This document shows positions 9,101 to 21,851 of a stretch of 64,000 nucleotides of DNA, piece by piece. Under the pieces are notes generated by a model. That model saw only the letters and a list, made by a program, of their open reading frames with translations, searched no databases and was not told the DNA's origin. This DNA is from Hippophae tibetana (lineage: Eukaryota > Streptophyta > Magnoliopsida > Rosales > Elaeagnaceae): the NCBI GenBank assembly GCA_037013495.1, contig CM072801.1, positions 32,600,001 to 32,664,000 on the forward strand. The letters are read 5' to 3'. How positions within the stretch are numbered: position 1 is the stretch's first letter; each line of letters begins with the position of its first letter. Both the position numbers and the translations under genes were made by a program.

Positions 9101-11653
9101 GGTATCCTCAATAAGGAACTTGAATTATGTACCCAAATCCATCATTTACATCACTTACCTAGGGTTTTTGGTTTTTCTCCCAAATTTCCGTTTTACTTAG
9201 TTTTAATTTTATTCAATAGAACTCTAAAGGAGATATTTGTGCCGACCATGGGTTCTTTATATATGTGTTCAATAAATCCCTTTTTTTGAAAAAAAAAAAA
9301 TAGGAGAATAGTAAAAGAAAGGAGCAACTGTTGAAATTTTCAAAAAAAAAACAAAACATTTGATAAATTCTACTTTTAACTTTATACGACTATAACTTTT
9401 GACTCGGGTATCGTAACGAAAATTATAATATATCAAATCGAAGCTCTTATCGATTGACACAATTACTTCAGGCCTCACTATGGAACCTGAATTATATACC
9501 CAAATTCCATCATTTACATCACTAACCAAGGGTTTTAGCTTTTTCTCGCAAATTTCCGTTTTACTTACTTTCGATTTTATTCAATAGAGCTCTAAAGGAG
9601 ATATTTGTTACGACCAAGGTTTCATTATTTATGAGCTCCATAAATCTATATTCTTTGAAAAGGAAATAGGAGAATAGAAAAAGAAAGGAGCAACTGTTGA
9701 AATTTTCAATAAAAGAAAACATTTAATAAATCGAACTTTCAACTTTATACGAGAAAAACTTTTGACTATGGTATCGTAAGGACTATTATAATATATTAAA
9801 ATTTAAGCTCTTATCGATTCACACAATTAGTGGTATCCTCAATAAGGAACTTGAATTATGTACCCAAATCCATCATTTACATCACTTACCTAGGGTTTTA
9901 GGTTTTTCTCCCAAATTTCCGTTTTACTTACTTTCGATTTTATTCAATAGAGCTCTAAAGGAGATATTTGTTCTGACCAAGGTTTCATTATTTATGTGTT
10001 CCATAAATCTATATTCTTCGAAAAGGAAATAGGAGAATAGAAAAGGAAAGGAGCAACTATTGAAATTTTCAATAAAAGAAAACATTTAATAAATCGAACT
10101 TTCAACTTTATACGACAAAAACTTTTGACTATGGTATCTTAAGGACTATTATAATATATCAAATTTAAGCTCTTATCTATTAACACAATTAGTGGTATCC
10201 TCAATAAGGAACTTGAATTATGTACCCAAATCCATCATTTACATCACTTACCTAGGGTTTTTGGTTTTTCTCCCAAATTTCCGTTTTACTTAGTTTTAAT
10301 TTTATTCAATAGAACTCTAAAGGAGATATTTGTGCCGACCATGGGTTCTTTATATATGTGTTCAATAAATCCCTTTTTTTGAAAAAAAAAAAAAAATAGG
10401 AGAATAGTAAAAGAAAGGAGCAACTGTTGAAATTTTCAAAAAAAAAACAAAACATTTGATAAATTCTACTTTTAACTTTATACGACTAAAACTTTTGACT
10501 CGGGTATCGTAACGAAAATTACAATATATCAAATCGAAGTTCTTATCGATTGACACAATTATTTCAGGCCTCACTACGGAACCTGAATTATATACCCAAA
10601 TTCCATCATTTACATCACTAACCAAGGGTTTTAGCTTTTTCTCGCAAATTTCCGTTTTACTTACTTTCGATTTTATTCAATAGAGCTCTAAAGGAGATAT
10701 TTGTTACGACCAAGGTTTCTTTATTTATGAGGTCCATAAATCTATATTCTTCGAAAAGGAAATAGGAGAATAGAAAAAGAAAGGAGCAACTGTTGAAATT
10801 TTCAATAAAAGAAAACATTTAATAAATCGAACTTTCAACTTTATACGAGAAAAACTTTTGACTATGGTATCGTAAGGACTATTATAATATATCAAATTTA
10901 AGCTCTTATCGATTCACACAATTAGTGGTATCCTCAATAAGGAACTTGAATTATGTACCGAAATCCATCATTTACATCACTTACCTAGGGTTTTGGTTTT
11001 TCTCCCAAATTTCCGTTTTACTTAGTTTTAATTTTATTCAATAGAACTCAAAAGGAGATATTTGTGCCGACCATGGGTTCTTTATATATGTGTTCAATAA
11101 ATCCCTTTTTTTGAAAAAAAAAATAGGAGAATAGTAAAAGAAAGGAGCAACTGTTGAAATTTTCAAAAAAAAAACAAAACATTTGATAAATTCTACTTTT
11201 AACTTTATACGACTATAACTTTTGACTCGGGTATCGTAACGAAAATTATAATATATCAAATCGAAGCTCTTATCGATTGACACAATTATTTCAGGCCTCA
11301 CTATGGAACCTGAATTATATACCCAAATTCCATCATTTACATCACTAACCAAGGGTTTTAGCTTTTTCTCGCAAATTTCCGTTTTACTTACTTTCGATTT
11401 TATTCAATAGAGCTCTAAAGGAGATATTTGTTACGACCAAGGTTTCATTATTTATGAGGTCCATAAATCTATATTCTTCGAAAAGGAAATAGGAGAATAG
11501 AAAAAGAAAGGAGCAACTGTTGAAATTTTCAATAAAAGAAAACATTTAATAAATCGAACTTTCAACTTTATACGAGAAAAACTTTTGACTATGGTATCGT
11601 AAGGAATATTATAATATATCAAATTTAAGCTCTTATCGATTCACACAATTAGT
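8373..11653 (+). repeat. 3.28 kb nine-monomer block, full copy (beta-gamma-delta-epsilon-zeta)
   Basis: Beta dimer (8373), gamma dimer (9101), single delta chimera (9832), epsilon dimer (10194, CTACGGAACC and ATTACAATATATC) and zeta dimer (10927, GTACCGAAATCC). Length is 3281 bp, against 3280 bp for the copy at 22581-25860. The odd monomer number comes from the delta chimera. Long poly(A) tracts in the A monomer at 10194 (373 bp, the longest A measured) are specific to this copy. Confidence 0.87.
9832..10193 (+). repeat. Chimeric delta monomer H2: A head, B body (362 bp)
   Basis: Type A through CCTAGGGTTTTAGG and TTTTTCTCCC, then type B from ACTTACTTTCG to the end (GAGCTC, ATCTTAAGG, CTATTAACACAATTAGT). 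The switch lies within 9912-9930, in a stretch shared by A and B. Private marks TTCTGACCAAGG, TATGTGTTCC and AACTATTG identify it with 15663 and 24040. It keeps the telo-box core because the switch is downstream of it. Confidence 0.92.
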
Positions 11654-12382
11654 GGTATCCTCAATAAGAAACTTGAATTATGTACCCAAATCCATCATTT
11701 ACATCACTTACCTAGGGTTTTAGGTTTTTCTCCCAAATTTCCGTTTTACTTAGTTTTAATTTTATTCAATAGAACTCAAAAGGAGATATTTGTGCCGACC
11801 ATGGGTTCTTTATATATGTGTTCAATAAATCCCTTTTTTTGAAAAAAAAAATAGGAGAATAGTAAAAGAAAGGAGCAACTGTTGAAATTTTCAAAAAAAA
11901 AAACAAAACATTTGATAAATTCTACTTTTAACTTTATACGACTATAACTTTTGACTCGGGTATCGTAACGAAAATTATAATATATCAAATCGAAGCTCTT
12001 ATCGATTGACACAATTATTTCAGGCCTCACTATGGAACCTGAATTATATACCCAAATTCCATCATTTACATCACTAACCAAGGGTTTTAGCTTTTTCTCG
12101 CAAATTTCCGTTTTACTTACTTTCGATTTTATTCAATAGAGCTCTAAAGGAGATATTTGTTACGACCAAGGTTTCTTTATTTATGAGGTCCATAAATCTA
12201 TATTCTTCGAAAAGGAAATAGGAGAATAGAAAAAGAAAGGAGCAACTGTTGAAATTTTCAATAAAAGAAAACATTTAATAAATCGAACTTTCAACTTTAT
12301 ACGAGAAAAACTTTTGACTATGGTATCGTAAGGAATATTATAATATATCAAATTTAAGCTCTTATCGATTCACACAATTAGT

Positions 12383-13840
12383 GGTATCCTCAATAAGAAA
12401 CTTGAATTATGTACCCAAATCCATCATTTACATCACTTACCTAGGGTTTTAGGTTTTTCTCCCAAATTTCCGTTTTACTTAGTTTTAATTTTATTCAATA
12501 GAACTCAAAAGGAGATATTTGTGCCGACCATGGGTTCTTTATATATGTGTTCAATAAATCCCTTTTTTTGAAAAAAAAAATAGGAGAATAGTAAAAGAAA
12601 GGAGCAACTGTTGAAATTTTCAAAAAAAAAAACAAAACATTTGATAAATTCTACTTTTAACTTTATACGACTATAACTTTTGACTCGGGTATCGTAACGA
12701 AAATTATAATATATCAAATCGAAGCTCTTATCGATTGACACAATTATTTCAGGCCTCACTATGGAACCTGAATTATATACCCAAATTCCATCATTTACAT
12801 CACTAACCAAGGGTTTTAGCTTTTTCTCGCAAATTTCTGTTTTACTTACTTTCGATTTTATTCAATAGAGCTCTAAAGGAGATATTTGTTACGACCAAGG
12901 TTTCATTATTTATGAGGTCCATAAATCTATATTCTTCGAAAAGGAAATAGGAGTATAGAAAAAGAAAGGAGCAACTTTTGAAATTTTCAATAAAAGAAAA
13001 CATTTAATAAATCGAACTTTCAACTTTATACGAGAAAAACTTTTGACTATGGTATCGTAAGGACTATTATAATATATCAAATTTAAGCTCTTATCGATTC
13101 ACACAATTAGTGTTCGCCTCGCTAAGGAACCTGAATTATGTACCCAAATCCATCATTTACATCACTTACCTAGGGTTTTAGGTTTTTCTCCCAAATTTCC
13201 GTTTTACTTAGTTTTAATTTTATTCAATAGAACTCTAAAGGAGATATTTGTGCCGACCATGGGTTCTTTATATATGTGTTCAATAAATCCCTTTTTTTGA
13301 AAAAAAAAAATAGGAGAATAGTAAAAGAAAGGAGCAACTGTTCAAATTTTCAAAAAAAAAACAAAACATTTGATAAATTCTACTTTTAACTTTATACGAC
13401 TATAACTTTTGACTCGGGTATCGTAACGATAATTATAATATATCAAATCGAAGCTCTTATCGATTGACACAATTACTTCAGGCCTCACTATGGAACCTGA
13501 ATTATATACCCAAATTCCATCATTTACATCACTAACCAAGGGTTTTAGCTTTTTCTTGCAAATTTCCGTTTTACTTACTTTCGATTTTATTCAATAGAGC
13601 TCTAAAGGAGATATTTGTTACGACCAAGGTTTCATTATTTATGAGGTCCATAAATCTATATTCTTCGAAAAGGAAATAGGAGAATAGAAAAAGAAAGGAG
13701 CAACTGTTGAAATTTTCAATAAAAGAAAACATTTAATAAATCGAACTTTCAACTTTATACGACAAAAACTTTTGACTATGGTATCTTAAGGACTATTATA
13801 ATATATCAAATTTAAGCTCTTATCTATTAACACAATTAGT
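12383..13840 (+). repeat. Alpha-beta four-monomer block, tandem copy 1 (1458 bp)
   Basis: Alpha dimer at 12383 and beta dimer at 13112 opening with GTTCGCCTCGCTAAGG. The next 1458 bp repeat it directly. The one difference noticed is AAGAAACTTG here against AAGGAACTTG in the following copy. Confidence 0.88.
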
Positions 13841-15298
13841 GGTATCCTCAATAAGGAACTTGAATTATGTACCCAAATCCATCATTTACATCACTTACCT
13901 AGGGTTTTAGGTTTTTCTCCCAAATTTCCGTTTTACTTAGTTTTAATTTTATTCAATAGAACTCAAAAGGAGATATTTGTGCCGACCATGGGTTCTTTAT
14001 ATATGTGTTCAATAAATCCCTTTTTTTGAAAAAAAAAATAGGAGAATAGTAAAAGAAAGGAGCAACTGTTGAAATTTTCAAAAAAAAAAACAAAACATTT
14101 GATAAATTCTACTTTTAACTTTATACGACTATAACTTTTGACTCGGGTATCGTAACGAAAATTATAATATATCAAATCGAAGCTCTTATCGATTGACACA
14201 ATTATTTCAGGCCTCACTATGGAACCTGAATTATATACCCAAATTCCATCATTTACATCACTAACCAAGGGTTTTAGCTTTTTCTCGCAAATTTCTGTTT
14301 TACTTACTTTCGATTTTATTCAATAGAGCTCTAAAGGAGATATTTGTTACGACCAAGGTTTCATTATTTATGAGGTCCATAAATCTATATTCTTCGAAAA
14401 GGAAATAGGAGTATAGAAAAAGAAAGGAGCAACTTTTGAAATTTTCAATAAAAGAAAACATTTAATAAATCGAACTTTCAACTTTATACGAGAAAAACTT
14501 TTGACTATGGTATCGTAAGGACTATTATAATATATCAAATTTAAGCTCTTATCGATTCACACAATTAGTGTTCGCCTCGCTAAGGAACCTGAATTATGTA
14601 CCCAAATCCATCATTTACATCACTTACCTAGGGTTTTAGGTTTTTCTCCCAAATTTCCGTTTTACTTAGTTTTAATTTTATTCAATAGAACTCTAAAGGA
14701 GATATTTGTGCCGACCATGGGTTCTTTATATATGTGTTCAATAAATCCCTTTTTTTGAAAAAAAAAAATAGGAGAATAGTAAAAGAAAGGAGCAACTGTT
14801 CAAATTTTCAAAAAAAAAACAAAACATTTGATAAATTCTACTTTTAACTTTATACGACTATAACTTTTGACTCGGGTATCGTAACGATAATTATAATATA
14901 TCAAATCGAAGCTCTTATCGATTGACACAATTACTTCAGGCCTCACTATGGAACCTGAATTATATACCCAAATTCCATCATTTACATCACTAACCAAGGG
15001 TTTTAGCTTTTTCTTGCAAATTTCCGTTTTACTTACTTTCGATTTTATTCAATAGAGCTCTAAAGGAGATATTTGTTACGACCAAGGTTTCATTATTTAT
15101 GAGGTCCATAAATCTATATTCTTCGAAAAGGAAATAGGAGAATAGAAAAAGAAAGGAGCAACTGTTGAAATTTTCAATAAAAGAAAACATTTAATAAATC
15201 GAACTTTCAACTTTATACGACAAAAACTTTTGACTATGGTATCTTAAGGACTATTATAATATATCAAATTTAAGCTCTTATCTATTAACACAATTAGT
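13841..15298 (+). repeat. Alpha-beta four-monomer block, tandem copy 2 (1458 bp)
   Basis: Alpha dimer at 13841 and beta dimer at 14570. The beta dimer is also the first dimer of the 3.28 kb block copy that starts at 14570, so the two block descriptions overlap here. Confidence 0.88.
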
Positions 15299-15662
15299 GG
15301 TATCCTCAATAAGGAACTTGAATTATGTACCCAAATCCATCATTTACATCACTTACCTAGGGTTTTTGGTTTTTCTCCCAAATTTCCGTTTTACTTAGTT
15401 TTAATTTTATTCAATAGAACTCTAAAGGAGATATTTGTGCCGACCATGGGTTCTTTATATATGTGTTCAATAAATCCCTTTTTTTGAAAAAAAAAAATAG
15501 GAGAATAGAAAAAGAAAGGAGCAACTGTTGAAATTTTCAATAAAAGAAAACATTTAATAAATCGAACTTTCAACTTTATACGAGAAAAACTTTTGACTAT
15601 GGTATCGTAAGGACTATTATAATATATTAAAATTTAAGCTCTTATCGATTCACACAATTAGT
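15299..15662 (+). repeat. Chimeric monomer H3: gamma A 5' half fused to gamma B 3' half (364 bp)
   Basis: The first 200 bp are gamma A (GGGTTTTTGG, CCATGGG, TATATATGTGTTC, poly(A)). From GAATAGAAAAAG onward it is gamma B (TTTTCAATAAAAG, ATTAAAATTTAAG). The switch lies within 15498-15508, TAGGAGAATAG, which both types share. The full gamma dimers at 9101-9831 and 23310-24039 show what was lost, the A 3' half plus the B 5' half, so this is a one-monomer deletion by in-register exchange. Confidence 0.92.
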
Positions 15663-16024
15663 GGTATCCTCAATAAGGAACTTGAATTATGTACCCAAAT
15701 CCATCATTTACATCACTTACCTAGGGTTTTAGGTTTTTCTCCCAAATTTCCGTTTTACTTACTTTCGATTTTATTCAATAGAGCTCTAAAGGAGATATTT
15801 GTTCTGACCAAGGTTTCATTATTTATGTGTTCCATAAATCTATATTCTTCGAAAAGGAAATAGGAGAATAGAAAAGGAAAGGAGCAACTATTGAAATTTT
15901 CAATAAAAGAAAACATTTAATAAATCGAACTTTCAACTTTATACGACAAAAACTTTTGACTATGGTATCTTAAGGACTATTATAATATATCAAATTTAAG
16001 CTCTTATCTATTAACACAATTAGT
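15663..16024 (+). repeat. Chimeric delta monomer H4: A head, B body (362 bp)
   Basis: Same structure and private marks as the delta monomer at 9832. A head through TTTTTCTCCC, B from ACTTACTTTCG, with the switch within about 15742-15761. It follows another chimera (15299) directly, so two monomers in a row have an A head and a B tail. Confidence 0.92.
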
Positions 16025-18208
16025 GGTATCCTCAATAAGGAACTTGAATTATGTACCCAAATCCATCATTTACATCACTTACCTAGGGTTTTTGGTTTTT
16101 CTCCCAAATTTCCGTTTTACTTAGTTTTAATTTTATTCAATAGAACTCTAAAGGAGATATTTGTGCCGACCATGGGTTCTTTATATATGTGTTCAATAAA
16201 TCCCTTTTTTTGAAAAAAAAAAATAGGAGAATAGTAAAAGAAAGGAGCAACTGTTGAAATTTTCAAAAAAAAAACAAAACATTTGATAAATTCTACTTTT
16301 AACTTTATACGACTATAACTTTTGACTCGGGTATCGTAACGAAAATTACAATATATCAAATCGAAGTTCTTATCGATTGACACAATTATTTCAGGCCTCA
16401 CTACGGAACCTGAATTATATACCCAAATTCCATCATTTACATCACTAACCAAGGGTTTTAGCTTTTTCTCGCAAATTTCCGTTTTACTTACTTTCGATTT
16501 TATTCAATAGAGCTCTAAAGGAGATATTTGTTACGACCAAGGTTTCTTTATTTATGAGGTCCATAAATCTATATTCTTCGAAAAGGAAATAGGAGAATAG
16601 AAAAAGAAAGGAGCAACTGTTGAAATTTTCAATAAAAGAAAACATTTAATAAATCGAACTTTCAACTTTATACGAGAAAAACTTTTGACTATGGTATCGT
16701 AAGGACTATTATAATATATCAAATTTAAGCTCTTATCGATTCACACAATTAGTGGTATCCTCAATAAGGAACTTGAATTATGTACCGAAATCCATCATTT
16801 ACATCACTTACCTAGGGTTTTGGTTTTTCTCCCAAATTTCCGTTTTACTTAGTTTTAATTTTATTCAATAGAACTCAAAAGGAGATATTTGTGCCGACCA
16901 TGGGTTCTTTATATATGTGTTCAATAAATCCCTTTTTTTGAAAAAAAAAATAGGAGAATAGTAAAAGAAAGGAGCAACTGTTGAAATTTTCAAAAAAAAA
17001 ACAAAACATTTGATAAATTCTACTTTTAACTTTATACGACTATAACTTTTGACTCGGGTATCGTAACGAAAATTATAATATATCAAATCGAAGCTCTTAT
17101 CGATTGACACAATTATTTCAGGCCTCACTATGGAACCTGAATTATATACCCAAATTCCATCATTTACATCACTAACCAAGGGTTTTAGCTTTTTCTCGCA
17201 AATTTCCGTTTTACTTACTTTCGATTTTATTCAATAGAGCTCTAAAGGAGATATTTGTTACGACCAAGGTTTCATTATTTATGAGGTCCATAAATCTATA
17301 TTCTTCGAAAAGGAAATAGGAGAATAGAAAAAGAAAGGAGCAACTGTTGAAATTTTCAATAAAAGAAAACATTTAATAAATCGAACTTTCAACTTTATAC
17401 GAGAAAAACTTTTGACTATGGTATCGTAAGGAATATTATAATATATCAAATTTAAGCTCTTATCGATTCACACAATTAGTGGTATCCTCAATAAGAAACT
17501 TGAATTATGTACCCAAATCCATCATTTACATCACTTACCTAGGGTTTTAAGTTTTTCTCCCAAATTTCCGTTTTACTTAGTTTTAATTTTATTCAATAGA
17601 ACTCAAAAGGAGATATTTATGCCGACCATGGGTTCTTTATATATGTGTTCAATAAATCCCTTTTTTTGAAAAAAAAATAGGAGAATAGTAAAAGAAAGGA
17701 GCAACTGTTGAAATTTTCAAAAAAAAAAACAAAACATTTGATAAATTCTACTTTTAACTTTATACGACTATAACTTTTGACTCGGGTATCGTAACGAAAA
17801 TTATAATATATCAAATCGAAGCTCTTATCGATTGACACAATTATTTCAGGCCTCACTATGGAACCTGAATTATATACCCAAATTCCATCATTTACATCAC
17901 TAACCAAGGGTTTTAGCTTTTTCTCGCAAATTTCCGTTTTACTTACTTTCGATTTTATTCAATAGAGCTCTAAAGGAGATATTTGTTACGACCAAGGTTT
18001 CTTTATTTATGAGGTCCATAAATCTATATTCTTCGAAAAGGAAATAGGAGAATAGAAAAAGAAAGGAGCAACTGTTGAAATTTTCAATAAAAGAAAACAT
18101 TTAATAAATCGAACTTTCAACTTTATACGAGAAAAACTTTTGACTATGGTATCGTAAGGACTATTATAATATATCAAATTTAAGCTCTTATCGATTCACA
18201 CAATTAGT

Positions 18209-20392
18209 GGTATCCTCAATAAGGAACTTGAATTATGTACCGAAATCCATCATTTACATCACTTACCTAGGGTTTTGGTTTTTCTCCCAAATTTCCGTTT
18301 TACTTAGTTTTAATTTTATTCAATAGAACTCAAAAGGAGATATTTGTGCCGACCATGGGTTCTTTATATATGTGTTCAATAAATCCCTTTTTTTGAAAAA
18401 AAAAAATAGGAGAATAGTAAAAGAAAGGAGCAACTGTTGAAATTTTCAAAAAAAAAAACAAAACATTTGATAAATTCTACTTTTAACTTTATACGACTAT
18501 AACTTTTGACTCGGGTATCGTAACGAAAATTATAATATATCAAATCGAAGCTCTTATCGATTGACACAATTATTTCAGGCCTCACTATGCAACCTGAATT
18601 ATATACCCAAATTCCATCATTTACATCACTAACCAAGGGTTTTAGCTTTTTCTCGCAAATTTCCGTTTTACTTACTTTCGATATTATTCAATAGAGCTCT
18701 AAAGGAGATATTTGTTACGACCAAGGTTTCATTATTTATGAGGTCCATAAATCTATATTCTTCGAAAAGGAAATAGGAGAATAGAAAAAGAAAGGAGCAA
18801 CTTTTGAAATTTTCAATAAAAGAAAACATTTAATAAATCGAACTTTCAACTTTATACGAGAAAAACTTTTGACTATGGTATCGTAAGGACTATTATAATA
18901 TATCAAATTTAAGCTCTTATCGATTCACATAATTAGTGGTATCCTCAATAAGGAACTTGAATTATGTACCCAAATCCATCATTTATATCACTTACCTAGG
19001 GTTTTAGGTTTTTCTCCCAAATTTCCGTTTTACTTAGTTTTAATTTTATTCAATAGAACTCAAAAGGAGATATTTGTGCCGACCATGGGTTCTTTATATA
19101 TGTGTTCAATAAATCCCTTTTTTTGAAAAAAAAAATAGGAGAATAGTAAAAGAAAGGAGCAACTGTTGAAATTTTCAAAAAAAAAAACAAAACATTTGAT
19201 AAATTCTACTTTTAACTTTATACGACTATAACTTTTGACTCGGGTATCGTAACGAAAATTACAATATATCAAATCGAAGTTCTTATCGATTGACACAATT
19301 ATTTCAGGCCTCACTATGGAACCTGAATTATATACCCAAATTCCATCATTTACATCACTAACCAAGGGTTTTAGCTTTTTCTCGCAAATTTCCGTTTTAC
19401 TTACTTTCGATTTTATTCAATAGAGCTCTAAAGGAGATATTTGTTACGACCAAGGTTTCATTATTTATGAGGTCCATAAATCTATATTCTTCGAAAAGAA
19501 AATAGGAGAATAGAAAAAGAAAGGAGCAACTGGTGAAATTTTCAATAAAAGAAAACATTTAATAAATCGAACTTTCAACTTTATACGAGAAAAACTTTTG
19601 ACTATGGTATCGTAAGGACTATTATAATATATCAAATTTAAGCTCTTATCGATTCACACAATTAGTGGTATCCTCAATAAGGAAATTGAATTATGTACCC
19701 AAATCCATCATTTACATCACTTACCTAGGGTTTTAGGTTTTTCTCCCAAATTTCCGTTTTACTTAGTTTTAATTTTATTCAATAGAACTCAAAAGGAGAT
19801 ATTTGTGCCGACCATGGGTTCTTTATATATGTGTTCAATAAATCCCTTTTTTTGAAAAAAAAATAGGAGAATAGTAAAAGAAAGGAGCAACTGTTGAAAT
19901 TTTCAAAAAAAAAAAAAACATTTGATAAATTCTACTTTTAACTTTATACGACTATAACTTTTGACTAGCGTATCGAAACGAAAATTATAATATATCAAAT
20001 CGAAGCTCTTATCGATTCACACAATTATTTATGGCCTCACTATGGAACCTGAATTATATAACCAAATTCCATCATTTACATCACTAACCAAGGGTTTTAG
20101 CTTTTTCTCGCAAATTTCCGTTTTACTTACTTTCGATTTTATTCAATAGAGCTCTAAAGGAGATATTTGTTACGACCAAGGTTTCATTATTTATGAGGTC
20201 CATAAATCTATATTCTTCGAAAAGGAAATAGGAGAATAGAAAAAGAAAGGAGCAACTGTTGAAATTTTCAATAAAAGAAAACATTTAATAAATCGAACTT
20301 TCAACTTTATACGAGAAAAACTTTTGACTATGGTATCGTAAGGAATATTATAATATATCAAATTTAAGCTCTTATCGATTCACACAATTAGT
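18209..20392 (+). repeat. Three-dimer block shared with 25861-28043
   Basis: Three dimers carry rare marks in the same order as the block 7650-7652 bp downstream: CTATGCAACCTG and CGATATTATTC in the first B monomer, CATTTATATCAC in the second A, and AAGGAAATTG in the third A. Together with the block at 14570 this makes 14570-20392 (5823 bp) homologous to 22581-28043 (5463 bp). The 360 bp difference equals one extra dimer here (17481-18208) minus the monomer lost at 15299. The last dimer has a 14-base A run at 19905-19918 and the mutations GACTAGCGTATCG and TTTATGGCC not seen in the other copy. Confidence 0.85.
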
Positions 20393-21851
20393 GGTATCCT
20401 CAATAAGAAACTTGAATTATGTACCCAAATCCATCATTTACATCACTTACCTAGGGTTTTAGGTTTTTCTCCCAAATTTCCGTTTTACTTAGTTTTAATT
20501 TTATTCAATAGAACTCAAAAGGAGATATTTGTGCCGACCATGGGTTCTTTATATATGTGTTCAATAAATCCCTTTTTTTGAAAAAAAAAATAGGAGAATA
20601 GTAAAAGAAAGGAGCAACTGTTGAAATTTTCAAAAAAAAAAACAAAACATTTGATAAATTCTACTTTTAACTTTATACGACTATAACTTTTGACTCGGGT
20701 ATCGTAACGAAAATTATAATATATCAAATCGAAGCTCTTATCGATTGACACAATTATTTCAGGCCTCACTATGGAACCTGAATTATATACCCAAATTCCA
20801 TCATTTACATCACTAACCAAGGGTTTTAGCTTTTTCTCGCAAATTTCTGTTTTACTTACTTTCGATTTTATTCAATAGAGCTCTAAAGGAGATATTTGTT
20901 ACGACCAAGGTTTCATTATTTATGAGGTCCATAAATCTATATTCTTCGAAAAGGAAATAGGAGTATAGAAAAAGAAAGGAGCAACTTTTGAAATTTTCAA
21001 TAAAAGAAAACATTTAATAAATCGAACTTTCAACTTTATACGAGAAAAACTTTTGACTATGGTATCGTAAGGACTATTATAATATATTAAATTTAAGCTC
21101 TTATCGATTCACACAATTAGTGGTATCCTCAATAAGGAACTTGAATTATGTACCCAAATCCATCATTTACATCACTTACCTAGGGTTTTAGGTTTTTCTC
21201 CCAAATTTCCGTTTTACTTAGTTTTAATTTTATTCAATAGAACTCTAAAGGAGATATTTGTGCCGACCATGGGTTCTTTATATATGTGTTCAATAAATCC
21301 CTTTTTTTGAAAAAAAAAAATAGGAGAATAGTAAAAGAAAGGAGCAACTGTTCAAATTTTCAAAAAAAAAAACAAAACATTTGATAAATTCTACTTTTAA
21401 CTTTATACGACTATAACTTTTGACTCGGGTATCGTAACGATAATTATAATATATCAAATCGAAGCTCTTATCGATTGACACAATTACTTCAGGCCTCACT
21501 ATGGAAGCTGAATTATATACCCAAATTCCATCATTTACATCACTAACCAAGGGTTTTAGCTTTTTCTTGCAAATTTCCGTTTTACTTACTTTCGATTTTA
21601 TTCAATAGAGCTCTAAAGGAGATATTTGTTACGACCAAGGTTTCATTATTTATGAGGTCCATAAATCTATATTCTTCGAAAAGGAAATAGGAGAATAGAA
21701 AAAGAAAGGAGCAACTGTTGAAATTTTCAATAAAAGAAAACATTTAATAAATCGAACTTTCAACTTTATACGAGAAAAACTTTTGACTATGGTATCGTAA
21801 GGAATATTATAATATATCAAATTTAAGCTCTTATCGATTCACACAATTAGT
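20393..21851 (+). repeat. Alpha-beta four-monomer block (1459 bp), tandem with next
   Basis: Alpha dimer (20393) and beta dimer (21122, CTGTTCAAATTTTC and CGATAATTATA, with private GGAAGCTG in its B head). The following block at 21852-23309 repeats the same order. Confidence 0.85.

Larger units (their letters stand above)
14570..17480 (+). repeat. 3.28 kb block, copy shortened by one monomer (2911 bp)
   Basis: Beta dimer (14570), a single fused gamma monomer (15299) in place of a gamma dimer, delta chimera (15663), epsilon dimer (16025, CTACGGAACC) and zeta dimer (16754, GTACCGAAATCC). The 370 bp shortfall against the full copies is accounted for by the gamma fusion. Confidence 0.87.
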
